Translations under genes and position numbers: made by a program | Notes under the pieces: generated by a model | Seen by the model: only the letters and a program-made list of their open reading frames with translations | The model's database searches: none | Told to the model about the DNA's origin: nothing | Shown: one piece after another, positions 35,052 to 43,685 of the stretch | Layout: each line of letters starts with the position of its first letter | Position numbering within the stretch: position 1 is the stretch's first letter | NCBI RefSeq assembly: GCF_020544405.1 | Contig: NZ_CP065410.1 | Location: 248,001 to 312,000, forward strand | Length of the DNA stretch: 64,000 nt | Direction: 5' to 3' | Source of the DNA: Pseudomonas sp. IAC-BECa141 | GTDB lineage: Bacteria > Pseudomonadota > Gammaproteobacteria > Pseudomonadales > Pseudomonadaceae

Positions 35052-36371
35052 ATGAGCAGACAGCTGAAACTCGGCGCGTTCCTCATGGCCACCGGGCACC
35101 ACGTTGCTGCGTGGCGGCATCCGGACGTACCCGCCAACGCCGGGCTGGATTTCGCCCATTACAAACGCCTGGCGCAAATTGCCGAGGCAGCGAAGTTCGA
35201 CACCTTGTTCGTCGCCGACAGTGTTGCCGCCCCGACCCAGGACATCGCCAGCCGCATGGCCCGTTCGGATCACTTCGAACCGCTGACGTTGCTCTCGGCT
35301 TTGAGCGCAGTGACCGAACACATCGGCCTGATCGCCACCGCCACCACCAGCTACAACGAGCCCTACCACGTGGCGCGTAAATTCGCCTCGCTCGATCACC
35401 TGTCGGGCGGGCGAGCGGGGTGGAATCTGGTGACCTCGGACAACGCCGCCGAAGCACAGAATTTCGGTCGCGATGAACACATCGGCCATGCCGAACGCTA
35501 CAGCCGCGCCCGGGAATTTCATCAGGTGGTCACCGGGCTCTGGGACAGTTGGCAGGACGATGCCTTCATTCGCGACAAGGCCAGCGGCGCGTATTACGAT
35601 CCGGAAAAACTGCATGTGCTGGATCACGTCGGCGAACACTTTCGGGTCAAGGGCCCGTTGAACGTTGCGCGTTCGCCACAGGGTCAGCCGGTGATCGTAC
35701 AGGCCGGCTCGTCGGAAACCAGGCGTGAACTGGCGGCGCAGACGGCCGAAGTGGTGTTCACCGCGCAGACTTCGCTGGCCAACGCCCAGGCGTTTTACGC
35801 CGACCTCAAGGGACGCTTGCCGAAGTACGGACGCAGTGCCGATTCGCTGAAAATCATGCCCGGCGTGTTTGTTGTGGTCGGACAAACGGAAGCCGAAGCG
35901 CAGGAAAAATGTGAAACGTTTCAGCAATTGGTCGAACCCGAGGTTGGCGTCGCCCTGCTTGGGCGTATGCTGGGCAACTTCGATCTGTCGAAGTACCCGC
36001 TGGACGGGCCGCTGCCGGAACTGCCGCTGACTGAAAGCGGCCAGCAAAGTCGACAGAAACTGCTGACCGAACTGGCTGGCCGGGAGCATCTGACCCTGGC
36101 CGAATTGGGTCGCAGAATCGCCGGCGGTCGCGGGCATTACAGCGTCGTCGGCACCCCGGCGCAGATTGCCGACCGCTTGCAGGAATGGTTCGAGCAAGGC
36201 GCGGCGGACGGTTTCAACGTGCTGGTGCCGCACCTGCCGGGCGGGCTCGAAGACTTCGCCATTGGCGTGGTTCCGGAACTGCAACGGCGCGGGCTGTTCA
36301 GAACCGAATACGAGGGCCGGACCTTGCGCCAGAACCTTGGCCTCGCCCGGCCCGGCAACAGATTTGCGTAG
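35052..36371 (+). CDS. FMNH2-dependent monooxygenase, NtaA/SnaA family (second copy)
   Basis: This 439-residue luciferase-like monooxygenase opens M-S-R-Q-L-K-L-G-A-F-L. Family marks are F-V-A-D-S, A-S-L-D-H-L-S-G-G-R-A-G-W-N-L-V-T-S, P-V-I-V-Q-A-G-S-S-E-T-R and V-V-G-T-P-A-Q-I-A-D-R-L. It cleaves C-S or C-N bonds with reduced flavin supplied by another protein; the substrate is unknown. The ATG at 35052 is one base after the receptor stop, so the gene was built to be translated with the receptor. With the receptor truncated, its promoter may be lost too. It is only distantly similar to the copy at 19781-21133. Confidence 0.85.
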   Translation: MSRQLKLGAFLMATGHHVAAWRHPDVPANAGLDFAHYKRLAQIAEAAKFDTLFVADSVAAPTQDIASRMARSDHFEPLTLLSALSAVTEHIGLIATATTSYNEPYHVARKFASLDHLSGGRAGWNLVTSDNAAEAQNFGRDEHIGHAERYSRAREFHQVVTGLWDSWQDDAFIRDKASGAYYDPEKLHVLDHVGEHFRVKGPLNVARSPQGQPVIVQAGSSETRRELAAQTAEVVFTAQTSLANAQAFYADLKGRLPKYGRSADSLKIMPGVFVVVGQTEAEAQEKCETFQQLVEPEVGVALLGRMLGNFDLSKYPLDGPLPELPLTESGQQSRQKLLTELAGREHLTLAELGRRIAGGRGHYSVVGTPAQIADRLQEWFEQGAADGFNVLVPHLPGGLEDFAIGVVPELQRRGLFRTEYEGRTLRQNLGLARPGNRFA

Positions 36372-36410
36372 CAATCGACACCCGATTCAAGACCGACAAG
36401 AGAGGATTCG

Positions 36411-37448
36411 ATGACTTACACCGCTGCCGAAAACCGCTATGACTCCATCCCTTACCGCCGCGTCGGACGCAGCGGTCTGGTATTGCCGGCGCTGTCCCTG
36501 GGCCTGTGGCACAACTTCGGCGACAGCACGCCGATCGACACCCAGCGCGCGTTGCTGCGTACCGCGTTCGATCTGGGGATCAACCACTTCGACCTGGCCA
36601 ACAACTACGGCCCGCCCTACGGCAGCGCCGAGACCAATTTCGGCCGCCTGCTGCGCGAAGACTTCAAGCAGTACCGCGATGAACTGATCATCTCCAGCAA
36701 GGCCGGTTGGGACATGTGGCCCGGCCCTTACGGCCAGGGCGGCGGTTCGCGCAAATACGTGCTGGCCAGCCTCGACCAGAGCCTGCAACGCCTCGGTCTG
36801 GACTATGTGGATATCTTCTATTCCCACCGCTTCGATCCGGACACCCCGCTGGAAGAAACCGCCAGCGCCCTCGCCACTGCGGTGCAGCAAGGCAAGGCTT
36901 TGTACATCGGTATCTCGTCGTACTCCGGGGTGAAAACCCGCGAAATCGCCGCGTTGCTCAAAGAGTGGAAAGTGCCGCTGTTGATTCACCAACCGGCGTA
37001 CAACCTGCTCAACCGCTGGGTGGAAAAGGACCTGCTCGACACCACCGACGAACTCGGCACCGGCGTGATTGCGTTCACTCCGCTGGCGCAAGGTCTGCTG
37101 ACCGACAAATACCTCAACGGCGTGCCGGCGGATGCACGGGTCAATCGTCCGGGCGGTGGTTCGTTGCAGGCTTCGCACTTGTCCGAGGCCAACATCGCTC
37201 ACGTGCGGGCGCTGAACGAGATCGCCAAGCGTCGTGGCCAGAGCCTGGCGCAACTGGCGTTGGCGTGGACGCTGCGCGATCCGCGAGTGACCTCGGCGCT
37301 GATCGGCGCGAGCCGGCCGGAGCAGATTATCGAGAACGTCGAAGCGTTGAAGAACCTGAGCTTCAGTGCGCAGGAGCTGGCGGAAATTGACCGGTTTGCC
37401 CAGGAGGGCGGGATCAATCTTTGGGAGAAGCCTTCCACGGCTGAATAA
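36411..37448 (+). CDS. Aldo/keto reductase, YghZ (L-glyceraldehyde 3-phosphate reductase)-like
   Basis: This 345-residue NADPH-dependent reductase has a TIM-barrel with the AKR tetrad Asp61 and Tyr66 (F-D-L-A-N-N-Y-G), Lys97 (I-S-S-K-A-G) and His139 (Y-S-H-R-F-D). The G-P-P-Y-G-S-A-E-T-N-F-G segment and the late A-L-I-G-A-S-R-P-E-Q-I motif place it in the AKR14/YghZ group. It begins 39 nt after the monooxygenase, with AAGAGAGGA upstream, in the same operon. It may reduce a carbonyl product of the monooxygenase reaction; this is inference from position. Confidence 0.85.
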   Translation: MTYTAAENRYDSIPYRRVGRSGLVLPALSLGLWHNFGDSTPIDTQRALLRTAFDLGINHFDLANNYGPPYGSAETNFGRLLREDFKQYRDELIISSKAGWDMWPGPYGQGGGSRKYVLASLDQSLQRLGLDYVDIFYSHRFDPDTPLEETASALATAVQQGKALYIGISSYSGVKTREIAALLKEWKVPLLIHQPAYNLLNRWVEKDLLDTTDELGTGVIAFTPLAQGLLTDKYLNGVPADARVNRPGGGSLQASHLSEANIAHVRALNEIAKRRGQSLAQLALAWTLRDPRVTSALIGASRPEQIIENVEALKNLSFSAQELAEIDRFAQEGGINLWEKPSTAE

Positions 37449-37487
37449 GTGACTGGCGCCGAGTCATTCGGCGCCTGCTCTGACGCT

Positions 37488-37576
37488 TTCGCGGGCAAGC
37501 CCGCTCCCACAGGGGCCGAGTCGTACACAAAACTTGTGAACGCCGCTGTACCTGTGGGAGCGGGCTTGCCCGCGAA
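37488..37576. repeat. BIME-like pair of inverted REP elements
   Basis: TTCGCGGGCAAGCCCGCTCC (37488-37507, continuing CACAGG) recurs in inverted orientation at 37551-37576, separated by 37 nt. It lies between the convergent aldo/keto reductase and tauD ends and can fold as a strong hairpin acting on both transcripts. Confidence 0.9.
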
Positions 37577-37608
37577 GAGGACGGCTCAAGCACCAGGAAG
37601 ATCGGTGC

Positions 37609-38451
37609 CTATTTAAAGAACGGCACATCCCCCAACACCGTAGCCCGCTGCATCACCCGTCGCGCCGGACGGTAATCATCCACCGCGTAATGCTGGGTCA
37701 CGCGGTTGTCCCAGAACGCGATGTCATCCTTCTGCCAGCGCCAGCGAATGGTGAATTCAGGGCGTGTCGCGTGGGCGAACAAGAACTTCAGCACCGCTTC
37801 ACTCTCGGTTTCCGACAGCTCATTGATCTTCGACGTGAACCCTTCACTGACGAACAGCGAACGCCGTCCGCTTACCGGGTGCGTGCGAATTACCGGGTGC
37901 GACAGCGGGGGATTCTTGCGCCGCGCCGCTTCCCACTGCGCCAGTGCTTCCGGGGTGTTGCCGTAGCGCTCCAGCGGAAACGAGCGGGTGAAATCATGCG
38001 TAGCGGTCAACCCTTCGAGCATTGCCTTCATCGGCGCCGACAGCGCTTCATACGCGGCAATGCCGCTGGCCCACAACGTGTCGCCACCAAACTCCGGCAA
38101 CAGCTTGGCGCTGAGCACCGCGCCCATGGCCGGGGTCGGCAGGAAGGTCACGTCGGTGTGCCAGATCGCGTTGTCGCGTACGTCGGTGACGGCGGTGTCG
38201 AGGATCAGCACTTCCGGCTGTTCCGGCACGTTCGGGTAGATCGGATGAATGTGCAGATCGCCGAAGTAGGCGGCGAAACGCGCCTGCTGCGACGGCTCGA
38301 TCGGCTGATTGCGGAAGAACAGCACCTGGTATTTGAGCAGCGCCTGCTCGATGGCGTCGCGTTGTTCCAGGTTCAGCGGCTGGCTGATGTCGACGCCGCT
38401 GATCTGTGCGCCGAGGGCCGAGCTTAACGGGGTGATGTTCAGGCTGCTCAT
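37609..38451 (-). CDS. tauD: Taurine dioxygenase
   Basis: This 280-residue Fe(II)/2-oxoglutarate dioxygenase releases sulfite from taurine. Iron ligands are His98 and Asp100 in I-W-H-T-D-V-T-F, and His254 in [10 protein letters not shown], followed by the 2-oxoglutarate arginine in R-P-A-R-R-V-M-Q-R. The length equals that of E. coli TauD (283). I use the ATG at 38451 (M-S-S-L-N-I), five codons inside the longest frame. It is the last gene of tauABCD, 57 nt after tauC. Confidence 0.92.
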   Translation of the reverse strand: MSSLNITPLSSALGAQISGVDISQPLNLEQRDAIEQALLKYQVLFFRNQPIEPSQQARFAAYFGDLHIHPIYPNVPEQPEVLILDTAVTDVRDNAIWHTDVTFLPTPAMGAVLSAKLLPEFGGDTLWASGIAAYEALSAPMKAMLEGLTATHDFTRSFPLERYGNTPEALAQWEAARRKNPPLSHPVIRTHPVSGRRSLFVSEGFTSKINELSETESEAVLKFLFAHATRPEFTIRWRWQKDDIAFWDNRVTQHYAVDDYRPARRVMQRATVLGDVPFFK

Positions 38452-38508
38452 GGTGGTTCTCTTCAATTCCGGGGCCCCGAAACTGTCGGGGTAGTCAGTG
38501 CTGAAAAA

Positions 38509-39348
38509 TCAGTGGGCCTGGCCGTGCCACGGCACCAGCTTGCGTTGCAGGGCGCGCAGGCCCATTTCCATGGCGAAGGCGATCAGGGCGATGACCAGAA
38601 TCCCCAGCACCACCACATCGGTAACCAGAAATTGCGCGGCCGACTGCACCATGAAGCCCAGGCCGCTGGTGGCTGCGATCAATTCGGCGGCGACCAGAGT
38701 CGACCAGCCGACACCCAGACCAATGCGCACACCGGTCAGAATGTCCGGCAGGGCGCTGGGCAAAATAACGTGGCGGATCAGTTGTGCGCGGGTGGCGCCA
38801 AGCGATTGCGCGGCGCGCAGTTTGGCCGGGTCGACGGTGCGCACGCCGGTGGCGGTGGCAATCGCGATCGGGGCAAAAATCGCCAGGTAGATCAGCAGCA
38901 CTTTTGACAACTCGCCGATGCCGCACCAGATCACGATCAGCGGCAGATAGGCGAGTGGCGGAATCGGCCGGTAGAACTCGATCAGCGGATCGAGCACGCC
39001 ACGGGCGATGCGATTGGCGCCGATGGCAATGCCCACCGGCACGGCGGTCAGAATCGCGAAACCGAGGCCCAGGCCGATGCGGCTCAGGCTCGCGCCCAAG
39101 TGCTGCCACAACGTCGAGTCCATGTAGCCCGTGGTCGCCAGCAACCAGCCTTTTTGCAGCACGGCAGATGGTGGCGGCAGGAACAGCGGCTCGATCAGGC
39201 CGGTGGCCGTGACGGCCCACCAGATCACCAGTAACGCGAACAGGGTCAGCAGGCTGATCCAGCGGATGCTGAGGCTGCGGCGCACGGGAATCGCCACCGA
39301 CGTGGTGGCGGGTTTCACTGCGGTGGCGGAAACGTCGTAACTGCTCAT
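38509..39348 (-). CDS. tauC: Taurine ABC transporter permease
   Basis: This 279-residue inner-membrane permease of the SsuC/TauC family has about six membrane segments, the first near residues 29-50. The EAA-type loop reads [20 protein letters not shown]. Its ATG overlaps the tauB stop by four bases. Confidence 0.92.
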   Translation of the reverse strand: MSSYDVSATAVKPATTSVAIPVRRSLSIRWISLLTLFALLVIWWAVTATGLIEPLFLPPPSAVLQKGWLLATTGYMDSTLWQHLGASLSRIGLGLGFAILTAVPVGIAIGANRIARGVLDPLIEFYRPIPPLAYLPLIVIWCGIGELSKVLLIYLAIFAPIAIATATGVRTVDPAKLRAAQSLGATRAQLIRHVILPSALPDILTGVRIGLGVGWSTLVAAELIAATSGLGFMVQSAAQFLVTDVVVLGILVIALIAFAMEMGLRALQRKLVPWHGQAH

Positions 39349-40139
39349 GCGCGCTCCTGCCGTTGAACGGCGCTGCGTTGCGAGAACACTTTGGCCAGCA
39401 CGTGTTCGCGGGTTTCGATGAAGCGTGGATCGGACTTGATCGCCCGCGCCGATTCGCCGGCGGCGTAACGCTTGCCGAAATCCAGGTGCAGGCGCTCGAC
39501 GATCTGCCCCGGATTCGGCGCCAGCAGAATCAGGTCAGTGGCGAGGAACACCGCCTCTTCAATGTCGTGGGTGATCAGGAATACCGGTTTGGCGGTGCGT
39601 TGCCAGACTTGCAGCAACAGCTCCTGCATCTGTTCGCGGGTGAAGGCATCGAGGGCGCCGAAGGGTTCGTCCATCAGCAACACACGCGGGTCCGCCGCGA
39701 GGGCGCGGGCCAGGCCGACACGCTGCTTCTGGCCGCCTGAAAGCTGCCAGATGCGACGGTGTTCAAAACCGGAAAGATCGACCAGCGCCAGCATTTCCCG
39801 GGCGATCTGTTCGCGTTTGTCTCTGGCCACACCGGCCAGCTCCAGACCGAAGGCAACGTTGGCCAGCACGTCCTGCCAGGGCAGCAGGGCGTCGTCCTGG
39901 AATACCACGCCGCGCTCGGCGCTCGGGCCTTTGACCGGCACGTTGTCGAGAGTGATGCGCCCGGCGCTCGGTTCGACGAAACCGGCGATCAGGTTCAACA
40001 GCGAAGTCTTGCCACTGCCGGACGGGCCCAGGGCCACCAGCAATTGCCGAGGGCCGAGGGTCAGGGAAATGTCGGACAGAACCGGTTCCGGGCTGCCGGG
40101 ATACTGTGCGCTGATGCGCTCCAGCTGTAGCAAGGCCAT
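39345..40139 (-). CDS. tauB: Taurine ABC transporter ATPase
   Basis: This 264-residue ATPase has Walker A G-P-S-G-S-G-K-T (38-45), signature L-S-G-G-Q-K-Q-R, Walker [13 protein letters not shown] and H-loop [16 protein letters not shown] is typical of the nitrate/sulfonate/taurine group. It lies 16 nt after tauA and overlaps tauC. Confidence 0.92.
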   Translation of the reverse strand: MALLQLERISAQYPGSPEPVLSDISLTLGPRQLLVALGPSGSGKTSLLNLIAGFVEPSAGRITLDNVPVKGPSAERGVVFQDDALLPWQDVLANVAFGLELAGVARDKREQIAREMLALVDLSGFEHRRIWQLSGGQKQRVGLARALAADPRVLLMDEPFGALDAFTREQMQELLLQVWQRTAKPVFLITHDIEEAVFLATDLILLAPNPGQIVERLHLDFGKRYAAGESARAIKSDPRFIETREHVLAKVFSQRSAVQRQERA

Positions 40140-40155
40140 CGCAATTAACTCCCGA

Positions 40156-41133
40156 TCAGTTGGTGATGTACTTGGCGCTGACGTACGGCGCGTAGTCCGG
40201 CAGTACCGCTTCGACCTTGCCTTGCTCCTTGAGGAACGCGGCGGTGTCGGTGATGGCTTTGGTGGTCGGTGCGCCGAGGTCGCTGACCTGATCCGCCGCC
40301 AGCGGGTAGACGTTGCCCTGCAGCAGCAATGGAATGTCGCCGGCCTTGGCGCCCGAGAGCTTCACCAGCTTGTCGACGTTGCTCTGATTGGCCAGCCAGG
40401 CTTTCGGATCCTTGCGGTAGTCGGCGTAGGCGTCGAGGGTGACCTTGGCGAATGCGGTGACGATTTCCGGGTGCTTCTCGGCGAAGTCCTTGCGCACGAT
40501 CCAGGCGTCGAAGGTCGGCGCACCGAACTTGGCCAGTTCGCCGGAAGTGATCAGCACTTTGCCGTTTTCCTTGGCCACACCCAGCGCCGGATCCCAAACA
40601 TAGGTGGCGTCGATGTCACCGCGTTTCCACGCGGCAATGATCGCTGGCGGGGCGAGGTTGAGGACGGTGACTTTCGACGGGTCGATGTTCCAGTGCTTCA
40701 GTGCGGCGAGCAGGCTGTAGTGACCGGTGGACACGAACGGCACGGCGATTTTCTTGCCGACCAGATCCTGCGGGGTTTTGATGCCGGAGCCGTCGCGGGC
40801 GACCAGTGCTTCGGCGGCGCCGATCTGGGTGGCGATGAGGAAGGTTTCCACCGGGACCTTGCGGGTGATCGCCGCGGTCAGCGGGCTGGAACCGAGGTAG
40901 CCGATCTGCACGTCGCCGGACGCGATGGCGGCGATGATGTCGGCACCGTTATCGAATTTGCGCCAGTTGATGTCGGCCTTGGTGGCTTTCTCGTAGGCGC
41001 CATCGGCCTGGGCAACTTTCGCCGGGTCAACGGTGGTCTGGTAGGCGACGGTGAGGTCGGCGGCCTGAGCCAGGAAACTCGCGGCAGCCAGAGAGGCCAC
41101 GGCCAGCAGGCGAAACGGGAAATTCAGTTTCAT
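40156..41133 (-). CDS. tauA: Taurine-binding periplasmic protein
   Basis: This 325-residue protein has a signal peptide ([10 protein letters not shown], cleavage near A-Q-A-A-D). The body reads like Tau[38 protein letters not shown] and [10 protein letters not shown]. It is the first gene of tauABCD. GGAGC precedes the ATG, and the A+T-rich element at 41192-41220 is the probable sulfur-starvation control region. Confidence 0.92.
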   Translation of the reverse strand: MKLNFPFRLLAVASLAAASFLAQAADLTVAYQTTVDPAKVAQADGAYEKATKADINWRKFDNGADIIAAIASGDVQIGYLGSSPLTAAITRKVPVETFLIATQIGAAEALVARDGSGIKTPQDLVGKKIAVPFVSTGHYSLLAALKHWNIDPSKVTVLNLAPPAIIAAWKRGDIDATYVWDPALGVAKENGKVLITSGELAKFGAPTFDAWIVRKDFAEKHPEIVTAFAKVTLDAYADYRKDPKAWLANQSNVDKLVKLSGAKAGDIPLLLQGNVYPLAADQVSDLGAPTTKAITDTAAFLKEQGKVEAVLPDYAPYVSAKYITN

Positions 41134-41191
41134 TGAAAAGCTCCATATCAGGCGACCGAACGTCGGCGTGAAAGGAGACTAAATGATCTAA

Positions 41192-41220
41192 GAAACTAAA
41201 AATAAATAACTTTTTAGAAT
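41192..41220 (-). promoter_or_regulatory. A+T-rich upstream element of tauABCD
   Basis: On the minus strand it contains AAAAGTTATTTATT, matching the element before the sfnB-type operon apart from one inserted base. It is a candidate CysB/Cbl-type binding site. Confidence 0.35.
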
Positions 41221-41260
41221 GAGCTTATGAGCGGAAAAATCTAAGGGAAAGAACGTGATA

Positions 41261-41382
41261 GTTCCCGCGCAGACGGTTGATAGTTCCCACGCTCTGCGTG
41301 GGAATTCAGCTCGTGACGCTCTGCGTCACTGGGACGCAGAGCGTCCCTTGAGGCATTCCCACGCAGAGCGTGGGAACGATCA
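41261..41382. repeat. Cluster of REP-like palindromes between tauA and gshA
   Basis: GTTCCCACGCTCTGCGTGGG (41284-41303) and the inverted CCCACGCAGAGCGTGGGAAC (41358-41377) flank a further palindrome built on GACGCTCTGCGTC / GACGCAGAGCGTC. It forms one large nested hairpin of the 'CACGCTCTGCGTGGG' family common in the P. fluorescens group. Confidence 0.85.
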
Positions 41383-41400
41383 ACAATAAAAGACAAACGA

Positions 41401-42984
41401 TCAGTTGCTGATCGCCAGAATGCTCGCCTGATACGCACCGACAAACACGTCGAAATCGCCAACCTCGTTCTGTTCCAGCTCAGCCTGTTGCGCCAGCGAA
41501 GACCGCGCCAGTTCTTCGAACCGCGCTTGTTCTTCAGCCGCCAACGGCTCGCTGCGGAAGAATTCGGCGTGGGCCTGGCTCTGGCGCAGGGAGAATTGCG
41601 CGAAGCTTTCCTTGTGCGTGGCCATCGCCGCCAGCACCTGGGCCGAAGGCGTCAGGGACGAATCCTTGACCTTCGCCAACTGCGCATCGAGCGCCTTGCT
41701 GTGGGCATCGCCGCCGTGGCTTTGATCCAGCAGCGCCGCCAGCGGAGCGATTTTTTCCAGCAGTTCGGCGGCCCATTCCTTCAGCTCGACCGGTTGACCG
41801 TCGCGCTGCAATTGCAGGCCCGGACGGCGACCTTCCTTGACCACGCTGAGGAAGTTGGAGGTGGCGTTGCCGCAGGAGTTGTTGGTCAGCAGCGGGCTTT
41901 CGTTGAGTGCGCAGTACAGCAGGAACGCGTCGAGGAAGCGCGACTCGGTGAGGTCGATGCCCATCGGCAGGAACGGGTTGATGTCCAGGCAGCGCACTTC
42001 GACGTACTGAATGCCACGAGACATCAAGGCCTGGATCGGCCGCTCGCCGGTGTAGGTCACGCGTTTCGGGCGGATGTTCGAGTAGTACTCGTTTTCGATC
42101 TGCAGGATGTTGGTGTTCAGTTGCACCCACTCGCCATCCTGGTGCGTGCCGACTTCGACATACGGCGCGTACGGCGTGGCCACTGCTTTGCGCAGGCTGT
42201 CGGTGTAGCTCGCCAGGTCGTTGTAGCACGGGGTCAGGCCGGCCTGGGCGTTGCTCTGGTAACCGAGGTCACTCATGCGCAGGCTGGTGGCGTAAGGCAG
42301 GTACAGGGTGTCCGGATCCAGTTGTTCCAACTGATGCGGACGACCGCGCAGGAAACCGGCGTCCAGCGCCGGCGAGGCACCGAACAGGTACATCAGCAGC
42401 CAGCTGTAGCGGCGGAAATTACGGATCAGCGCGATATAGGACGATGACTGGAAATCCCGGTCGGTGCCGACGAAGCCTTCGGCTTCTTTCAGCAACGGCC
42501 AGAGCTTTTCCGGCAGGGAGAAGTTGTAGTGAATCCCGGCGATGCACTGCATGGTCTTGCCGTAACGCAGGGCCAGGCCCTTGCGATAGACGTACTTGAG
42601 CTGACCGATGTTGGAGGTGCCGTAATAGGCGATCGGGATGTCTTCCTCGGCCGGCAACGGGCACGGCATCGATGGACTCCACAGGTACTCGTTGCCGAGC
42701 TTGCTGTAGGCGAAGCGATGAATCTTTTCCAGGCTCGCCAGCGTGTCGGCAGGGTCTGGCAGGGCGGGCGTGATGAACTCCAGCAGCGACTCGGAATAGT
42801 CGGTCGTGATCTGTTCGTTGGTCAGCGCGGAACCCAGGGCTTCAGGGTGCGGGGTTTGGGCCAGGCGGCCTTCGCCGGTCACGCGCAGGCATTCACGTTC
42901 GATACCGTGAAGGCACTGCTCAAGCAGAGAGAGGTTAGCGCGCTCGCCGAGCAGAGCCAGGCGGCGGTTGAGAAGTTCGCTCAA
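41401..42984 (-). CDS. gshA: Glutamate-cysteine ligase
   Basis: This enzyme catalyses the first step of glutathione synthesis, joining glutamate and cysteine with ATP. The sequence is a class I Gsh[50 protein letters not shown] choose the TTG at 42984 (M-S-E-L-L-N-R-R). GAAGGAA lies at ideal distance before it and the product is then 527 residues, the length I recall for the P. aeruginosa enzyme; a GTG at 42999 would add five. It is first of the conserved gshA-pckA block and follows a REP cluster, as an island between sulfur genes and housekeeping genes. Confidence 0.92.
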   Translation of the reverse strand: MSELLNRRLALLGERANLSLLEQCLHGIERECLRVTGEGRLAQTPHPEALGSALTNEQITTDYSESLLEFITPALPDPADTLASLEKIHRFAYSKLGNEYLWSPSMPCPLPAEEDIPIAYYGTSNIGQLKYVYRKGLALRYGKTMQCIAGIHYNFSLPEKLWPLLKEAEGFVGTDRDFQSSSYIALIRNFRRYSWLLMYLFGASPALDAGFLRGRPHQLEQLDPDTLYLPYATSLRMSDLGYQSNAQAGLTPCYNDLASYTDSLRKAVATPYAPYVEVGTHQDGEWVQLNTNILQIENEYYSNIRPKRVTYTGERPIQALMSRGIQYVEVRCLDINPFLPMGIDLTESRFLDAFLLYCALNESPLLTNNSCGNATSNFLSVVKEGRRPGLQLQRDGQPVELKEWAAELLEKIAPLAALLDQSHGGDAHSKALDAQLAKVKDSSLTPSAQVLAAMATHKESFAQFSLRQSQAHAEFFRSEPLAAEEQARFEELARSSLAQQAELEQNEVGDFDVFVGAYQASILAISN

Positions 42985-43301
42985 TTTGGATTCCTTCACG
43001 CGTCAGTCGCCCCAATATGGGGGTGGGCAGGACGGTCTACAAGGGTGAAGTTGAAACTGGCGTTTTCGCCTGGTTTTTCGGGCTCTGAAGCCCCCGTTGA
43101 AACGCCAACTTCACTCCCTGAATCTGGCCGATGCACGCGAAGATTACGCAGTCCCTGTGGGAGCGGACTTGCCCGCGAATGGGGCGTATCAGCCAGTATC
43201 AACTTGTCTGACACACCGCTTTCGCGGGCAAGCCCGCTCCTACAGAAAAGCTCGACGCTGCGATCACAGCGCCGAAATTAACTCAAAATGATGAACAACA
43301 T
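42985..43301. repeat. Intergenic region with an inverted REP pair (BIME)
   Basis: CTGTGGGAGCGGACTTGCCC (43155-43174, continuing GCGAA) and TTCGCGGGCAAGCCCGCTCC (43221-43240) are inverted copies about 40 nt apart. The left part is the gshA promoter region. No gene is seen. Confidence 0.8.
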
Positions 43302-43685
43302 CTACAGGACAGCGAACGTGCCTTGCGCTTTTGCGACCAGTTTGTCGCCCTGCATCACATCGGCCTCGACCACCAGCGTGCGCCGTCCCGGGTGGATCAC
43401 CCGTGCCGTGCACATCACCTCGCCTTCGGAGACGGCGCGGATGTAGTTGATCTTGCACTCGATGGTCGCGCTCTGCTGGTCAAAGCCGTGGGTGCTGGAA
43501 CAGGCCAGCCCCATGGCGATATCCACCAGACTGAACAGCGCGCCGCCGTGCAGCTTGCCGCCGCGGTTGCGCAGTTCGGGTTCCAGCGCCAGGGCGACTT
43601 GCGCCACCCCGGTTTCCAGGCTGTGCAGGCGGCAGCCCAACAGCTTGAAAAACGCGCTCTCGACGAGCCCGGCCGGAATGTCCAT
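43302..43685 (-). CDS. PaaI-type hotdog-fold thioesterase
   Basis: This 127-residue protein has the PaaI/YdiI-like hotdog pattern N-R-G-G-K-L-H-G-G-A-L-F-S-L-V-D-I-A-M-G (about 40-59), in which H-G-G and the Asp are the active-site region, and a second half with V-S-E-G-E-V-M-C-T-A-R-V. It hydrolyses acyl-CoA thioesters; the substrate is unknown. Its start shares one base with the stop of tex, so the two are cotranslated. Confidence 0.85.
   Translation of the reverse strand: MDIPAGLVESAFFKLLGCRLHSLETGVAQVALALEPELRNRGGKLHGGALFSLVDIAMGLACSSTHGFDQQSATIECKINYIRAVSEGEVMCTARVIHPGRRTLVVEADVMQGDKLVAKAQGTFAVL

Noticed and set aside
41261..41382. CRISPR-like repeat cluster
   Set aside because: The repeats are inverted and palindromic, without regular spacers or cas genes; they are REP elements.
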